Positions 22,701 to 33,863 of a stretch of 64,000 nucleotides of DNA are shown here, one piece after another. The stretch spans positions 783,349 to 847,348 of the forward strand of contig UWYS01000011.1 of NCBI GenBank assembly GCA_900291925.1. The letters are read 5' to 3'. The DNA is from Thecaphora thlaspeos (lineage: Eukaryota > Basidiomycota > Ustilaginomycetes > Urocystidales > Glomosporiaceae). Made by a program: the position numbers and the translations under genes. The notes below the pieces were generated by a model. That model saw nothing but the letters and a program-made list of their open reading frames with translations, was not told where the DNA came from and did not search any database. Position 1 is the stretch's first letter, and every line of letters starts with the position of its first letter.

Positions 22701-24252
22701 CCTTTCGACGAGGCCGAGGCGGCGCTTGTCGCGATCGAGGGTCAGCTCGAGGACGAGCTCACGCTCTACCGCCGGCAGCTCAAGCTGAATGCGGCCAAGT
22801 GCGGCTGGAAGCATCTCGGAACCAAAGACATCTACCAGATCGAGGTCCCCGCCGCGACGAAGGTCCCCACGAGCTGGGTCAAGCTGAGCGCGACCAAGGA
22901 CCGCCACCGCTTCTACTCGCCCGCGGTGCGCGACCTGGTCCAGGAGCTCAAAGAGGCGCGCGAGACGCGGCTCGCGGCGCTCAAGCAGTTCCACGGGAGT
23001 CTATTCGCTGAGTTCGTCGAGCAGAGCACGCGCTACGTCGCCGCGATCAAGGCTGTGGCTGAGGTCGACTGCCTCCTCAGCCTGGCCAAGGCGTCGTACG
23101 CGATCGGTGAGCCGAGCTGCCGCCCCGAGCTCGTCGAGCACGAGACGGCGCTGGTCGAGTTCGACGAGCTGCGTCACCCGTGCATCGCCGACGGCGTCGA
23201 CTTCATCCCCAACGACATCCGCCTCGGCGGCGAGAGCGACGAGGTTGTTATCCTGACCGGCGGCAACATGGCGGGCAAGAGCACCACGGCGCGGACCACG
23301 GCGACGGCCGTCGTCATCGCGCAGCTCGGCTGCCGTATCCCGGCGCAGCGGGCCCGCCTCTCGCCCGTCGACCGGATCGCCTCACGGATGGGCGCCAATG
23401 ATCAAATCTTCCGCAACAACAGCACGTTTATGGTCGAGATGCTCGAAGCTTCGCGCATCGTCCGCGAGTGCACGCCGCGCTCGCTCGTCGTGATGGACGA
23501 GCTGGGCCGCGGGACCTCGACGTTCGATGGCCAGGCGATCGCCTTCGCCGTGCTCCACCACCTCGTCAGCCGGACGCGCTGCCTCAGCTTCTTCCTCACC
23601 CACTACACCAGTCTCGCTTACGACTTCCAGGGCTACCCGCGCGTCAGCAACAAGCACCTCCAGGTGCTCGTCGATGACGACAGGCGCGAGGTCGTCTTTA
23701 CGTGAGTTGCCATCGGAGGACCAGCAGTTGGCTGCGTTAGTCGACGAAATAGGTCCGCCGCCGCAGGAAAGATACTGACGTCCCTTCTCTGCCCTCTTTT
23801 GTGCCCTCCTGATCATCCGCACCCGCAGCTACCGCCTGGTCGAGGGGATCGCCGAGTCGTCGTACGGCACGCAGGTAGCGGCGCTGGCCGGCGTCCCGCA
23901 CGAGATCTGCGACCGCGCCGCTGCGGTCTCGAGGCAGTTCCTCGAGTCAACCAAGGAGCACCTCGCGCGCAAGGAGCAGAGCCGCATCCCGCTGGCGACG
24001 CTGAGTGACTTTGTTCATCTCGTCAAGGTCGCCGAAGAGGGAGCTGGAGGCGGGGCTGGAGCTGCAGCCGGCAGCTCGATGGCCACGGACGGCCAGGCCA
24101 AGATGGCGATGCTGGCATCGCGGCTTGACGTGATCCGTGCCCAGGTCAAGAGCCTGACGGCGTCGGCGGGCCGGCAGGAGGAGGAAAAGCATCAGCAGCA
24201 GCAAGCGCTGGCGGAGGCCCCGGTCCCTCGCTCTGACGTCGCATGTACGTAG
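19725..24252 (+). CDS. MSH6: MutS homolog 6, DNA mismatch recognition ATPase
   Basis: Msh6 pairs with Msh2 (MutS-alpha) to bind base mismatches and small loops. Exons are 19725-20387, 20508-20757, 20857-23701 and 23829-24252, giving 1393 aa if TAG 24250-24252 is used. The N-terminus carries a PCNA-binding PIP box, QSTLLGFF (residues 17-24), then a disordered acidic/basic linker. The mismatch-binding motif F-Y-E lies in KGKFYELYEEDA (F about 475). The ATPase shows Walker A GGNMAGKST (Lys about 1112) and Walker B VVMDELGRGTSTFDG (Asp about 1185), and the dimerisation helix-turn-helix region YRLVEGIAESSYGTQVAALAG is in the last exon. Oddity: two codons before the stop there is a canonical donor GTACGT at 24245, and splicing to CTACAG at 24423 joins this frame to ECO1 (see findings). 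Identification is very secure; the 3' end is not. Confidence 0.93.
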
Positions 24253-24443
24253 TCTCGCTGCTGATCGTGGCTTTCCCCGCTCTCCTCGTCTTCTTACACC
24301 TGTACAAACGCATACACGAGCGATCGCCAGCTGCTTGCAATAGCGACATGATTTTTGACATGCCTTTCCCCTTTCCTTCTCTGGCCTGCGTCTCACCTGG
24401 CTCTGTCCGTTCGTCTGCTACAGCGCAACCGCAGGATGCGCCG
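24253..24443 (+). other. MSH6-ECO1 spacer or candidate 179-nt intron
   Basis: Taken as an intron, 24245-24423 has donor GTACGT, a C/T-rich 3' half and acceptor TGCTACAG, and connects the MSH6 and ECO1 frames without a shift. Taken as intergenic, it would have to hold the MSH6 3' end and the whole ECO1 promoter in about 190 bp. Confidence 0.5.
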
Positions 24444-25703
24444 ATGGAGGCCGCCGCTTCGGCATCCGAGGGCGAGCCCGGCGTCAAGACGCCCGTGGTG
24501 CGGCAACGGCCGAGCAAAACGACGTACGCCGGCCGACCGCGGCGCATGCGGAGCGAGACGCTAGACCTGTGCGGCGACGTAGGCTCGACGGCGTCGCTTC
24601 CCTGTACGCCGAGCAGCAAGCGTGTCCGCCTGACGACGCTCGGCGAGAAGGCAGCCTACGACGACGAAGACGAGGAGCTGGTGGCGGACCGCTCGCTCAG
24701 CAGCCCTGTCGCATCGCACCGCACGTCTTCGCTGTTGTTTGCCGGTCGATCGAAGCGGCAGCAGACTTCTACAGCCGCTGCGGCTGTGAAGCGGTCGGAG
24801 CAGCTGATCCTCGATCTCGGGCAGCGGATCCGGGTGGTGTGCAAGGAGTGCGCGATGGCGTACGATACCTCTTCGCCTGAAGACTGCACGCTGCACACGA
24901 AGTACCACGATCGGACGACCAAGGGCGTCGATTGGAGCAGCAAGGCACTCGTCGCGGCGGGCAGGGAGGTGGGCGTGTATCGTCTCGATGCCAAGGCGGT
25001 GGCGTTGAGGACGACCAACAGCAACGGCGCTGCCACCACGGCGGGGGAGAGCGAGGTGAAGATTCTCTGCTACGATCTGGCCAACGTCAAGGAGGCGGTG
25101 GTGGTGCGTCGACTGACGGAGCTGATGGCGTCGGTCGACGAGGCGTTGGGCGCCTCTGCGCTGCCGGACTCGACGGTGAAGGGATGCAAGCTCCTGGTGG
25201 CCGTCAAGGCGGGACGTGGGATCGGGGCGTGTCTGGTGGGCAGGGTGGCTCTTGGTTCGGCCAGGAGGGTCGTCGCCGTACGGTCCGCCGACGTCGACGG
25301 CGAGAAGGACAAGGAGAACCGCAACACCTCCACCGTCACCGCCACCGCCACCGCCACCGCCACCGTCGAGGAAGGAGAGAAGGCAGAGCTTCTACAAGAC
25401 GGCGACGAAGCCATCTTTGTCTCTAGTCCTCTCTCGGCCTCGGCCACGCCACCGGTGGGGGTGCACCGGATCCACGTCATCCCTCGTTTCAGACGGTGCG
25501 GGCTGGCGCAGAGGTTGTTGGACGCCGCGGCGGATCATAGCGTGTACGGCCTCAACCTGGCCAAACTGGAAAAGATGTACGGCGGAAGGGCGGGCACGGT
25601 GGCGTTCAGTCAACCGACAGAGGCCGGAAGGAAGCTGGCGGAGCGCTGGATCCGACGTGGTAGTGCGGGCGGTGATGGTAGGTTGGTCGTCTTTGAAGGG
25701 TGA
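24444..25703 (+). CDS. ECO1: Eco1/ESCO-type cohesin N-acetyltransferase
   Basis: Eco1 acetylates the Smc3 head during S phase to establish sister-chromatid cohesion. If separate, the start is ATG 24444 (MEAAASASEGEPG; 419 aa); in-frame upstream ATGs at 24349 and 24361 lie in the putative intron. Landmarks are the N-terminal KTTYAGRPRR element typical of the family, and a C2H2 finger LILDLGQRIRVVCKECAMAY...HTKYH (C133, C136, H151, H155). The acetyltransferase fold has the acetyl-CoA loop IHVIPRFRRCGLAQRLLDAA and the terminal VAFSQPTEAGRKLAERW. A low-complexity insert (ATATATATAT) and a Ser-rich stretch interrupt the middle of the domain. The frame is open upstream to 24243 and can be spliced onto MSH6. 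The family call is secure; whether it is an independent gene is not. Confidence 0.88.
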   Translation: MEAAASASEGEPGVKTPVVRQRPSKTTYAGRPRRMRSETLDLCGDVGSTASLPCTPSSKRVRLTTLGEKAAYDDEDEELVADRSLSSPVASHRTSSLLFAGRSKRQQTSTAAAAVKRSEQLILDLGQRIRVVCKECAMAYDTSSPEDCTLHTKYHDRTTKGVDWSSKALVAAGREVGVYRLDAKAVALRTTNSNGAATTAGESEVKILCYDLANVKEAVVVRRLTELMASVDEALGASALPDSTVKGCKLLVAVKAGRGIGACLVGRVALGSARRVVAVRSADVDGEKDKENRNTSTVTATATATATVEEGEKAELLQDGDEAIFVSSPLSASATPPVGVHRIHVIPRFRRCGLAQRLLDAAADHSVYGLNLAKLEKMYGGRAGTVAFSQPTEAGRKLAERWIRRGSAGGDGRLVVFEG

Positions 25704-26177
25704 AAGGCTGCGTTGGTGGAGGAGGGGAGGCGGATCATGGTTGTATCATCAGCTCCATCATCACCGTCAACATCATCGTTGCGGTCATCTTTCATATTCG
25801 AGTCTCGAGCGCCGCGCCGCTCGACGTTCGTCGCCCTTGAGCCGGTCCTATTGAGTGCGCTCACGGAGCGACGGGGCAAGAGTGGACGAGGAGAGGTGTG
25901 AGATCGCTCGATGTCGGACGCTGAGTGCGTTGTCGAGTAGCAACACGACAAGCGGGTGGCGTCGGCAGGGACTGTGTGCGTCGACAAGTCATCGGTCGGG
26001 ATGGGGGGAGGGTATCGAGCACGGAACTCGGAAGAGGCAGCGCGGGGAAAAGGTCAAAGGTTGGCGTTCCCAAGAAGCCTTTCTTCTGGCGGCCCCTTTG
26101 GCCTTGGACCCTTCTTTCCCCCCCTCCATCCCTCCATCCCCGTCGCTGCTGGCTCCCCACCGCCTCTCTCTACCACC
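25704..26177. promoter_or_regulatory. ECO1 3' region and PBY1-like promoter
   Basis: There are 474 bp between same-strand genes. It is pyrimidine-rich over the last 90 bp before ATG 26178. No TATA box or extra gene is seen. Confidence 0.4.
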
Positions 26178-27989
26178 ATGCTCGACTCCTCTGCGTCTCC
26201 ACTGCCCCCTCGGAGCGCATACATCTCCTTCCCAGGCGCATCCTACACCCACCACGCCGCCCTGTCGGCCGCCCGTCGCATCCTCTCCCCGCACGGCTGG
26301 TCCATCATCGACGCATCCCTCTCTTCCTCCACCGATCCACCACTGCAACCGTCCCTCTACCTGGCAGACTACGATATCCTACCTTTCCAACACCTTCTCC
26401 CCTCTTCTTTCGCCTCCGCCTCCTCCTCGACGACGAGCGCAGCTCAATGTTCCAGCTACGTCATCCGAAAGGCACTCATACGCAAACACTACCTCGCCTC
26501 CTCACTACACACCTATGCCGTCAAACAGCGCGATGCAGCCAGGACGACTGGGCAAAATTTAAAACATCTTACACCAAAGACATGGGCTTTCGAAATCCAG
26601 TTCGCAGACGAGCTGGACGAATTGCTCGTCGATGACCTATACTACCTCAACGAGGTGCTGCTGCAAAACGAAGAAAAGCACAATGAAACCGACGTAAAGT
26701 GGTTCATCCTGAAGCCCGGAATGGCAGATAGGGGGAACGGGATTAGGCTCTTCTCGACCGTCGAACAGCTGCAGGCCATCTTCCAAGAGTTTGAACCCGA
26801 CAGCGACGATGAAGAGGAAGAGCTGGACGAAGACCACGACGATCAAGAAGGAGGGACACAGTACGCCGGTAAGGACACCTCTATCATGGCCAGCCAGCTG
26901 CGGCACTTTGTCATTCAGGTGAGTGGTCTTTGAGCTTCACATTGATTCGCCCCTCTATCTCGTCGATGACTGGCTGGCGGGCTGGCTGACGACCGCTCTT
27001 TGTCCTTGCCACCTCCCCGCCTCTCGCCCGCCCCTCACCGCAGGAATACCTCTCCTCGCCCCTCCTCCTCAACCCGCAATCCTCTCTCCTGGCCGGAACG
27101 CTCTCGGGCCTCACCCTCTCGCCCTCCGTCGACCGCACGTTGCGTCGCGAGGCCGGCCGGAAGTTTCACCTACGCGCCTACGTGCTCTGCGTCGGCTCTC
27201 TCTCCGTCTACCTACACGATTCCATGCTGGCCCTCTTTGCGCCTCTCCCCTACGTCGCGCCCACCCCGTCGAGCATGACGGACCTACGACCGCACCTCAC
27301 CAACACCTGTCTCCAACCGGACGGAAGCATAGTCGTAGGCGTCGTCGACGACGCGGCATCGTCACGACCCAAGGAGGAAAACGTGTGGTTGTGGAGCGAC
27401 CTTGTTGGATCCTCCATCTCCTCGGCATCGCCAGGGGCAACGCAAGGGGAAGGGAAGAGATTGACCAAAGTGGATGTCGAAGATGTCAAAAGAGAGGTGG
27501 TAGAGGTGTTGGGAACGACGTTTAAGGCTTGTGCAAAGGCCGGTAGCGTACACTGGCAGATGTGGCCCAACGCTTTCGAGATCTTTGGCGTAGATCTCAT
27601 GGTCAGCCATGTCGAGCGCGGTCAGCAGGGTTGGGATGTGAAAGTGTTGGAGGTCAATGCTGTACGTCGCTCGTCCATCGTCGTCACCCTATCGTGTTCC
27701 TCTCCCCCTCGTCATCTTCTCGCTGCTGACCTCTTGATTCACCCTATATCCCCGCTCCCTCCCTTTCTTGCCAACGACCTCATCCACACAGCAACCCGAC
27801 TTTGCCCAGACGGGATCGAGACTGAGCGAGACGATCGACCATCTCTTCCGACGAACGCTGCAGATTGCCGTACTGCCGTTCCACGCTACTGGTCTGTCTA
27901 CGACGGAAGACGAGTCAGAGTGGCAGGTGGGCGAGAGCAGAGACGGGACGACGCTGTGTTTCAGCGAGGTCCTTTCCAAGGGCTTCTGA
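26178..27989 (+). CDS. Tubulin-tyrosine-ligase-family protein (Pby1-like)
   Basis: Three exons, 26178-26918, 27044-27661 and 27792-27989, give 518 aa, with donors GTGAGT and GTACGT and acceptors CGCAG and CACAG. The start is ACCACCATG at 26178, a good context. The TTL-domain ATP-grasp features are KWFILKPGMADRGNGIRLF, RKFHLRAYVLCVGSLSVYL, and the C-terminal metal-binding block HWQMWPNAFEIFGVDLMV with WDVKVLEVNAQPDF across the last junction. An acidic insert (DSDDEEEELDEDHDDQ) lies between the first two blocks. Yeast Pby1 is a P-body-associated TTL-like protein; fungi generally lack classical tubulin tyrosination, so the substrate is uncertain. Confidence 0.86.
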
Positions 27990-28241
27990 GCGGTCGTGCC
28001 GAAGCCAGGATGGATGGGACGGAGGGTCTGCATGGGCAGTTAGGAAGGTCGAGCGTCATGGAATCGTTCGATTCGTGAATTTGTCCTTGTATCGATACGG
28101 TTGCCGACGAGAGTGTCCGCCTGGCTAGCTACACTACACTTCTTTCTCTCCTGATCGTCTGGTCATTGTCAAGCTCTAATCTTCCTCGCGTCTGTACCGT
28201 AGCCCCCTCCCTCTTTTTTCTCTCTCTCTCTCTCTCGCGCG

Positions 28242-28508
28242 CTAGTTGCCAATCTTCCTATCCTTCCAACCTTGATTGAAAGCGAGGTCATAAGCCGCTC
28301 CCTGACTCTTGGCGGTAGGGTCGTAAGCCAACTTGAAGTAAGCCCCCTGATCACTTGGATATCCAACCTGCGTGTACCTGTATCCGCTACTGCTTGTGGC
28401 AAAGGGGTAGGAGTAGGTATCGTAGCCGCTCGGAGCGGGACCCCTGGTCTTTTCGAGTAAGTCGATGATGTGAAAGTTGTAGAAGGTAACTTGCCCAGGG
28501 CGCGCTAC
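28242..28508 (-). pseudogene. Truncated coding remnant (3' exon) next to inverted repeat copy A
   Basis: On the minus strand an open frame of 88 codons begins right after TAA (28511-28509) inside the inverted repeat and ends at TAG 28244-28242. From about codon 7 it reads like a real globular C-terminus: VTFYNFHIIDLLEKTRG, then SGYDTYSYPFATSSSGYRY, TQVGYPSDQGAYFKLAYD and AAYDLAFNQGWKDRKIGN. It has no ATG, and the protein-like part starts exactly where the repeat ends (28492). Codon use is less GC-biased than in neighbouring genes. Either it is the last exon of a gene with an unseen upstream exon, or a gene cut by the repeat. I do not recognise the family. Confidence 0.45.
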
Positions 28509-28652
28509 TTAGGGGTCCACGGGGTCCATGGTGCGGTGCGATGCAGAGGCGCGCCTACACGGGGATGCGACGACCAAAGTGGGCGCAGCGTGCGCTCTGT
28601 CTGACTTCACGACTTTTATCTTGACGCTAGCACGCCAGAGGCTGAATAAGAT
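28493..28652 (+). repeat. 160-bp inverted repeat, copy A
   Basis: It starts GCCCAGGGCGCGCTACTTAG and ends GCTGAATAAGAT. The same sequence, reverse-complemented, is at 33864-34027 with about 95% identity by eye; the only differences are a few bases around CTTTTATC/CTTCTCTC and a 4-nt insertion near the end. It is strongly GC-rich and holds no open frame longer than a few codons. The function is unknown. Confidence 0.9.
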
Positions 28653-29352
28653 GATTCTTGCTCAAGTAAAATAATATCACTGCCGCACCGCCGGGATAGC
28701 TAGGACAGGGGCTACGTACCGCCTCGTTCTACATCAGACTCACCTTGCACAGCCACGTATATCCCCCCCCCCCCCCCCGACTTCCCTATAGCTCTTGAAG
28801 CAATACCGTACTGTAACGTGCGCACGGCCTTGCCTATCGACGTCACATCCTCCCCCCAACCAGCCCAGATGGACGGAAGAAAGGGTAGGCGCCAGTCGAA
28901 TGACGTGCATCCCCCGCTCTACCGACGTTCGACGCCGGTCCGGTCTTGTCGACCAGATCTTTAGCCGGGCAACAAGAGATTGCCCAACGAGCACTAGTGG
29001 AGCTTGATAATGGGATGCGGTCGAGCGTCAGACAGAGGATGGATGCGAATATGCAAAAGGTACAGAGCGAGCAGAGATACTGGGCAACAGGGGAGGTAGT
29101 GCAACGTGCGTGGGTGCGAGGGTGCGAAGGTGCGAGCAAGAGGGGCAAGGTGTCCGAGGACAAGAGTCGCGCCCGAGTCTAGATATGTAGATGCAGAGGC
29201 GCGAGGGGCGAGCGACGAGCGGGGGCACGATGTATGTAGCGAGTGGAGCCGAGTGCTGGCGGCGTGACGGCGACGACGGCGACGACAAGGTCTGCACTCT
29301 TCCTTTTCTCTAAGCGCTCCGGCCCGGCCCGGCCCGGCCCGGCGCGTCGCGC
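28653..29352. other. Intergenic, C16 tract, 3' of kinase gene
   Basis: It contains a run of 16 C at 28763-28778, one TACTGTA at about 28811, a run of CCCGG near 29325-29343 (four GGCCC units), and the 3' flank of the minus-strand kinase. No supported gene is seen. Confidence 0.5.
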
Positions 29353-32300
29353 TCAGTCGTCGCAGGCGACCTGGTTCACCTGGCCGCCCCTCACTCGCGC
29401 CCGCTCCGCCAGCCAGCGCCGGCCCGCCTCGCCGCGAGGGTCTGGCACAACGTCAACCCTCTCGCCTGCCGCGCTCCACTCGCCGCCGACGCCAAAGCTG
29501 CCCTTGGTCAGCCACTCGGCGTCCCATGCTTCCCACACGCCGGCGCGCTTGGTCGCATCGCGCCGCAGCAGCCGCGCCGTCATCACCTTGGCCTCGGGCG
29601 TGACGAGGCGCAGGTTGCCCGGACACACGTCGCCTGACGGCCGGTCGGCGGCCGGATCATTGCTCTGCTCGGGCCACCGCAGATCGCCCTTGGCGATCCG
29701 CAGCAAGTGCGCCTTGCGCTGCTTGGCGTCGCGCTCGACGTTGTGGCTCTCGCGCGCAGCCGAGAAGCCGCCGCCCGCATCGTCGTCCAGGAAAGGCAGG
29801 CTGCCCGTTAGCATCGCGTACAGCACCACTCCGAGCGCCCAGGCGTCCGTCTTACGCCCGTCGTACCGCTTCCCGATGATCAGCTCGGGCGCCGCGTACT
29901 CTTCCGAGCCGCACCGCGTCTCGAGCGACGGTTCCTGCGGGTTAATGAAGCGCGACAGCCCGAAGTCGGTCAGCTTGACCAGCGGGCCCTTGGGCAGCCG
30001 CGAAGGCGTCAACGGCCCCTCGTCCACTTGAAAGAACGACGTCGTTAGGAGGATGTCTGCGGCGAGAGGGCACGCGGGAACGAGGGAGAGAGGAGAGAGA
30101 GAAACACGGGAAGCTCCGTCAGTGCTACGTCTCTTCCACGACTAAAAAGGACCGTGCGACGAGGCGCCACGGCTATACCCACTTTCCAGCTTGACGTCTC
30201 GGTGGACGAGGTTGACGTGGTGCATCCATCCCACCGCATTGGCCAGCTCGGCAAAGATGCGGCGGACGAGCCACTCGCGCTGCGCCATCGCATCGTGGTG
30301 CTGTGCCAGCAGCTCAAACAGCTCGCCCCCCGCCACGTGCTCGAGCACCAACGTGTGGTGGAGCGGCGTGCTGAAAGCCGTGACGAAGCGCACCAGGTTA
30401 GGGTGCGAGATGTGCTTCAACACCTCGACCTCGCGCACCCAGCTGACGTTGAGCCGTTCGTTTTGGCTGCATGGCTCGCGGTCCAGCATCTTGAGCGCCA
30501 CCACGTCGTCGTCCGGCGGCGTCGTCCCGCCCCCTCCTGACTTCGACTGCGACGTCGACGTCGACGTCGGCCGCACCGCGCGACCGAGCGCCACCTGGCT
30601 AAACGCCCCGAAGCCGAGCACCGCCTCGCGTCGGTACGGCCCGATGATGTCGCCGTCCTCGTCTTCTATCGCCACGTCTTCCGTGTATCTGTGGTCCCTC
30701 GCGTTGGCCGCTGTCGCGGCGGCCATCCTTGTCGGCCTGGGCTGTGGCGACTTCGCTGGCGTCGAGGTCGCGCGCGTGGCCGCGTTGTCGCAGTCATCAT
30801 CGACGACCGGCACCAAGCTGCTTCCCGACGCGTTCTCAGAGGGGCCGTGGGCGTGGCGCGTGAAGCGGCCGTTGCGCCGCGACGCGGGCGGCGTGAGGGG
30901 CGAGAGCTCGTCCGCCAGCGCACCGATCGAGCTGACCCGGCCGTCGCTGCTGCCGCTGGCGCTGCTGTTGTCGTCCAGGTCCCTCCACGTCCGTTGCGCT
31001 GACCTCGTCGACTCTGTCCCTAGCGGCCGCTGCTCTATCCGTGGCTCCTCGAAGCGGTCGCGCACCGAGGTGTAGGCGAAGGACGGCAACCCATCGTACC
31101 GTGCAGGTCCCGTCGCTGAAGCAGCGGAAGAGAACGCTGCCGATGCTGCTGCCGTTGATGACAACGATGCCATCGTCCCTGGAACGGGCCCCGGATCAAC
31201 CAGCGTGTAGCCCGGCCCGTTGGATCGATCCGAGCGCTCTCCGTAGTCGGATCGACCGGGGAGCACCTCGGAAGCCAATGGCGTGGCGCTGGCAGAGGCG
31301 GGTGTCGCGGCCGGCTCTTCCGCTCGACCCAGCTGGTCCGCCGACACCGCCCGCGAGGACGCGGTTAAGGTGGACCAACCGCCGCCGCTTGTATCGGCCT
31401 CGATTACAGCGTCGGAAGAGTTGGCGATGCGATCGCGTCGATGTGGAGGCGGGGGCAGCAACGTGCTCGGAGCGCGAGGATACGCGGCCCAAGAGGCGCC
31501 AAAGAAGGCCGACGTCTTGCTGGGCGTATATGGCTCGCTGCTGCTGCTGCCGCCGTTTCTGGTAATCTGATTGTGGCCCTGCTGATGCTGATCCTGTGGC
31601 CCGGCCCGACCGGTGCTACTGCCGTTGACGCTGCCGCTGCTGCCGCCGCCGCCGGTGGTGAGCAGCCGGTCAAACATCGACGTGGTCGATCCGTCCTCCA
31701 TAGCTACGCCCGGGCTGGGGAGCGGCGAGACGGGCTTGCCCTCGAACTCGTCCCAGTTCCTCCGGCTGCGGATCGAGCTGGCCGAGTTGAGCTGGCAGGT
31801 CGGCGTCCCGAGGCTCTGCTCGCTGGATAATGTCGTGGTCCAGCGCGCAACACCGGAGCTGGTGAAGGAGGAGGAGGAGCTGTCGTCGTTGATGAACGAG
31901 CTGCCGCCCACGCTGTCGAGCGAGGCGAGCGAGAGGCTGCTGCCCGAGGCGCCAAACGTCTGCGACGAGCCAGAGGCATTGCGGACGTGGCGGCTCGGCG
32001 ACCTGACCGGCTGCGGCGTGATGGTCGACGAGAAGAAGAGCGAGTTGCGCGAGGGCGTCTCCGTCGGTAAGTGGTCGGTGTCGATTTTGGAAACGGTGGG
32101 ACGGCGAACAAGGCTCGTGGCGGACGTGCTGATGCTGCTGCCACCATCGCTATCGTCGACGGCCATGGCGCTGACGTTGGGTGTGCTGGTGATGCTTGTC
32201 GCTGGGGTGGACTGGAAGTGCTGCGAGGGCGCCGAAAGTCCCTGTTGGCCGCCGCCGACGATGCCGCTGCCGATGGACGTGACGAACATGGCGGATGCAG

Positions 32301-32460
32301 ACCTTGGCGTGATGCCGCCGTGAGGCAGGCGCGAGGAGCACGGCTCGAGAAAGGGGTCCAGCTGCGACTGCAAGGCTGAGGAGGAATGGGGAGCCGGAGC
32401 CGGGATCGCGAGCGCGCTATGGGGAACGTAGGAGATGGGGATGCCGACGTTGGCCGTCAT
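29353..32460 (-). CDS. Serine/threonine protein kinase with long disordered N-terminus
   Basis: Two exons, 32460-30183 and 30056-29353, joined across a 126-nt intron (GTGGGT...CGCAG), give 993 aa. The first ~620 residues are Ser/Thr/Gly-rich and probably disordered. The kinase domain follows: Gly loop VLGFGAFSQVALG, Lys in VALKMLDRE, catalytic loop HRDVKLEN split by the intron, DFG in VKLTDFGLSRF, activation segment and APE in CGSEEYAAPELIIG, and subdomain IX DAWALGVVLYAMLTGSLPF. All catalytic residues are present. The pattern suggests the CAMK/Snf1-related part of the kinome, but I cannot name an ortholog. The gene, with its long 5' region, lies entirely between the two inverted repeat copies. 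Confidence 0.87.
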
Positions 32461-33863
32461 GGACGGCGTGGAGGTGAATCGTATTTCGGCTGGCCGGTCC
32501 GGGGCGGCAAGATGTATGCCGTAGCCCGGTATGATAGCCTGAGGCGTGGATTGGGGCTATGACAGCGGCAGGATGCTGAGGGCGCGCGGTAGTCGAGGTC
32601 GAGCACGAGGCGGTAGAAAAGAGAGGCGGATAGCTATTTTTGAGGTGCTGCGGTGCGGTATACTATGACGCTCGTTGGCGCTATGCGTTGTCTGGTGGTG
32701 GATGGTGACGACACGCTCGGCATCGTTGTACTCCGCAGAGTTGGCTGGACTGGATGCTTGGTTGGTCGCTGGATGTGTCGCTGCTCGTACAGATGGGAGA
32801 GAGCGAGTGAGTGAGAGAGGGATAGAGAGAGAGAGAGAGAGAGAGTAACAGTGATGTGTGTGGTAGTGTGGTAGTGGGGAGAGGGTGAGAGAAAGCTTGG
32901 CGCGGCGACTTTGTCTCTGCTCTGTCTGATTGTAGCTCGAGGGAGGCCCAGAGGCGCAGCGTAGTGTGGTTTCCGTCTGGTTGCGGAGATGTGGGTGGGG
33001 CGGGTGCTAGCTGACTTGTCTCTAGACTGTGGCGCCGCGGGTTGGGTCCGACCGAGGGTTCAATAATGAGTAGGAGGAGGCGATGGGCGTGCCTAGGGCG
33101 CTGCTGACGCCAAGAGGTGTTGCTGGCGCTGTGTCGCTGTGTCGCTGTGTCGCTGGAAGGTGGGGGTGGGGGTGGTGGCCGCAACGGATGGCGTGTCGAG
33201 GCTCGGGTCGCGTCGAGTCCGTCGGTGCGGTGGATGTCGAGCTCAGCTCGAGTCGACCGACGCTCCGGGTGGGCGTGGCCGCGCGGGTCCTCTGTCGCGC
33301 CTCTCGGAGACAACGTGCAGCCCGCGCTCCCGCCTTGTTTGCTCTCACTCCCCAGCCCCATCTTGGATTTTATTTTATTTTTATTTGGCTCAACGCTCGA
33401 CGGAGCGGATGATGCCGCTCCACGCCGGCCTTGGTTCCGCATCTTGACTCGATCCCGCCCCATACCTCGTCCCAGGACGAGCTGAAGTAATAACACTACC
33501 AACATACATACGTCGTGGTCGAGATAACCTCTCATAGCAGACAGCTGATTGCTTCAGCACGTTCACTTTTATCCGGCTGCCTGTTGCTGGCGCTGGCGGC
33601 GTTGCGTTGCTTTGCGATGTGAGGCGGGGCGAGCAGCCGCGTAAAGCATCCCCCCCCTCCCCCTCGGTCCTCCGCGCTCGCTCGTCGTGGCGGTTGCTTA
33701 GCCAAGACACGGCGGCTGCACCGAACAGCTAAACCTTTTTTTGGCCACTCCATCGGCCCGCCCCCGAGGTAGGCAAAGCAGCGACACGACCGCACCTCTC
33801 AACGCCTCGAGCCAGGCCAGATAAGGAAGCCAAAAATAAGGAATAACAAAATACAGTATCCAA
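32461..33863 (-). promoter_or_regulatory. Kinase 5' region with GA microsatellite
   Basis: There are 1.4 kb upstream of ATG 32460. It contains (GA)11 at 32824-32845, a T/A-rich word TTTTATTTTATTTTTATTTG near 33368, and one TACAGTA at about 33852. Frames on either strand lack coding bias. It presumably holds a long 5' leader and the promoter. Confidence 0.45.
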
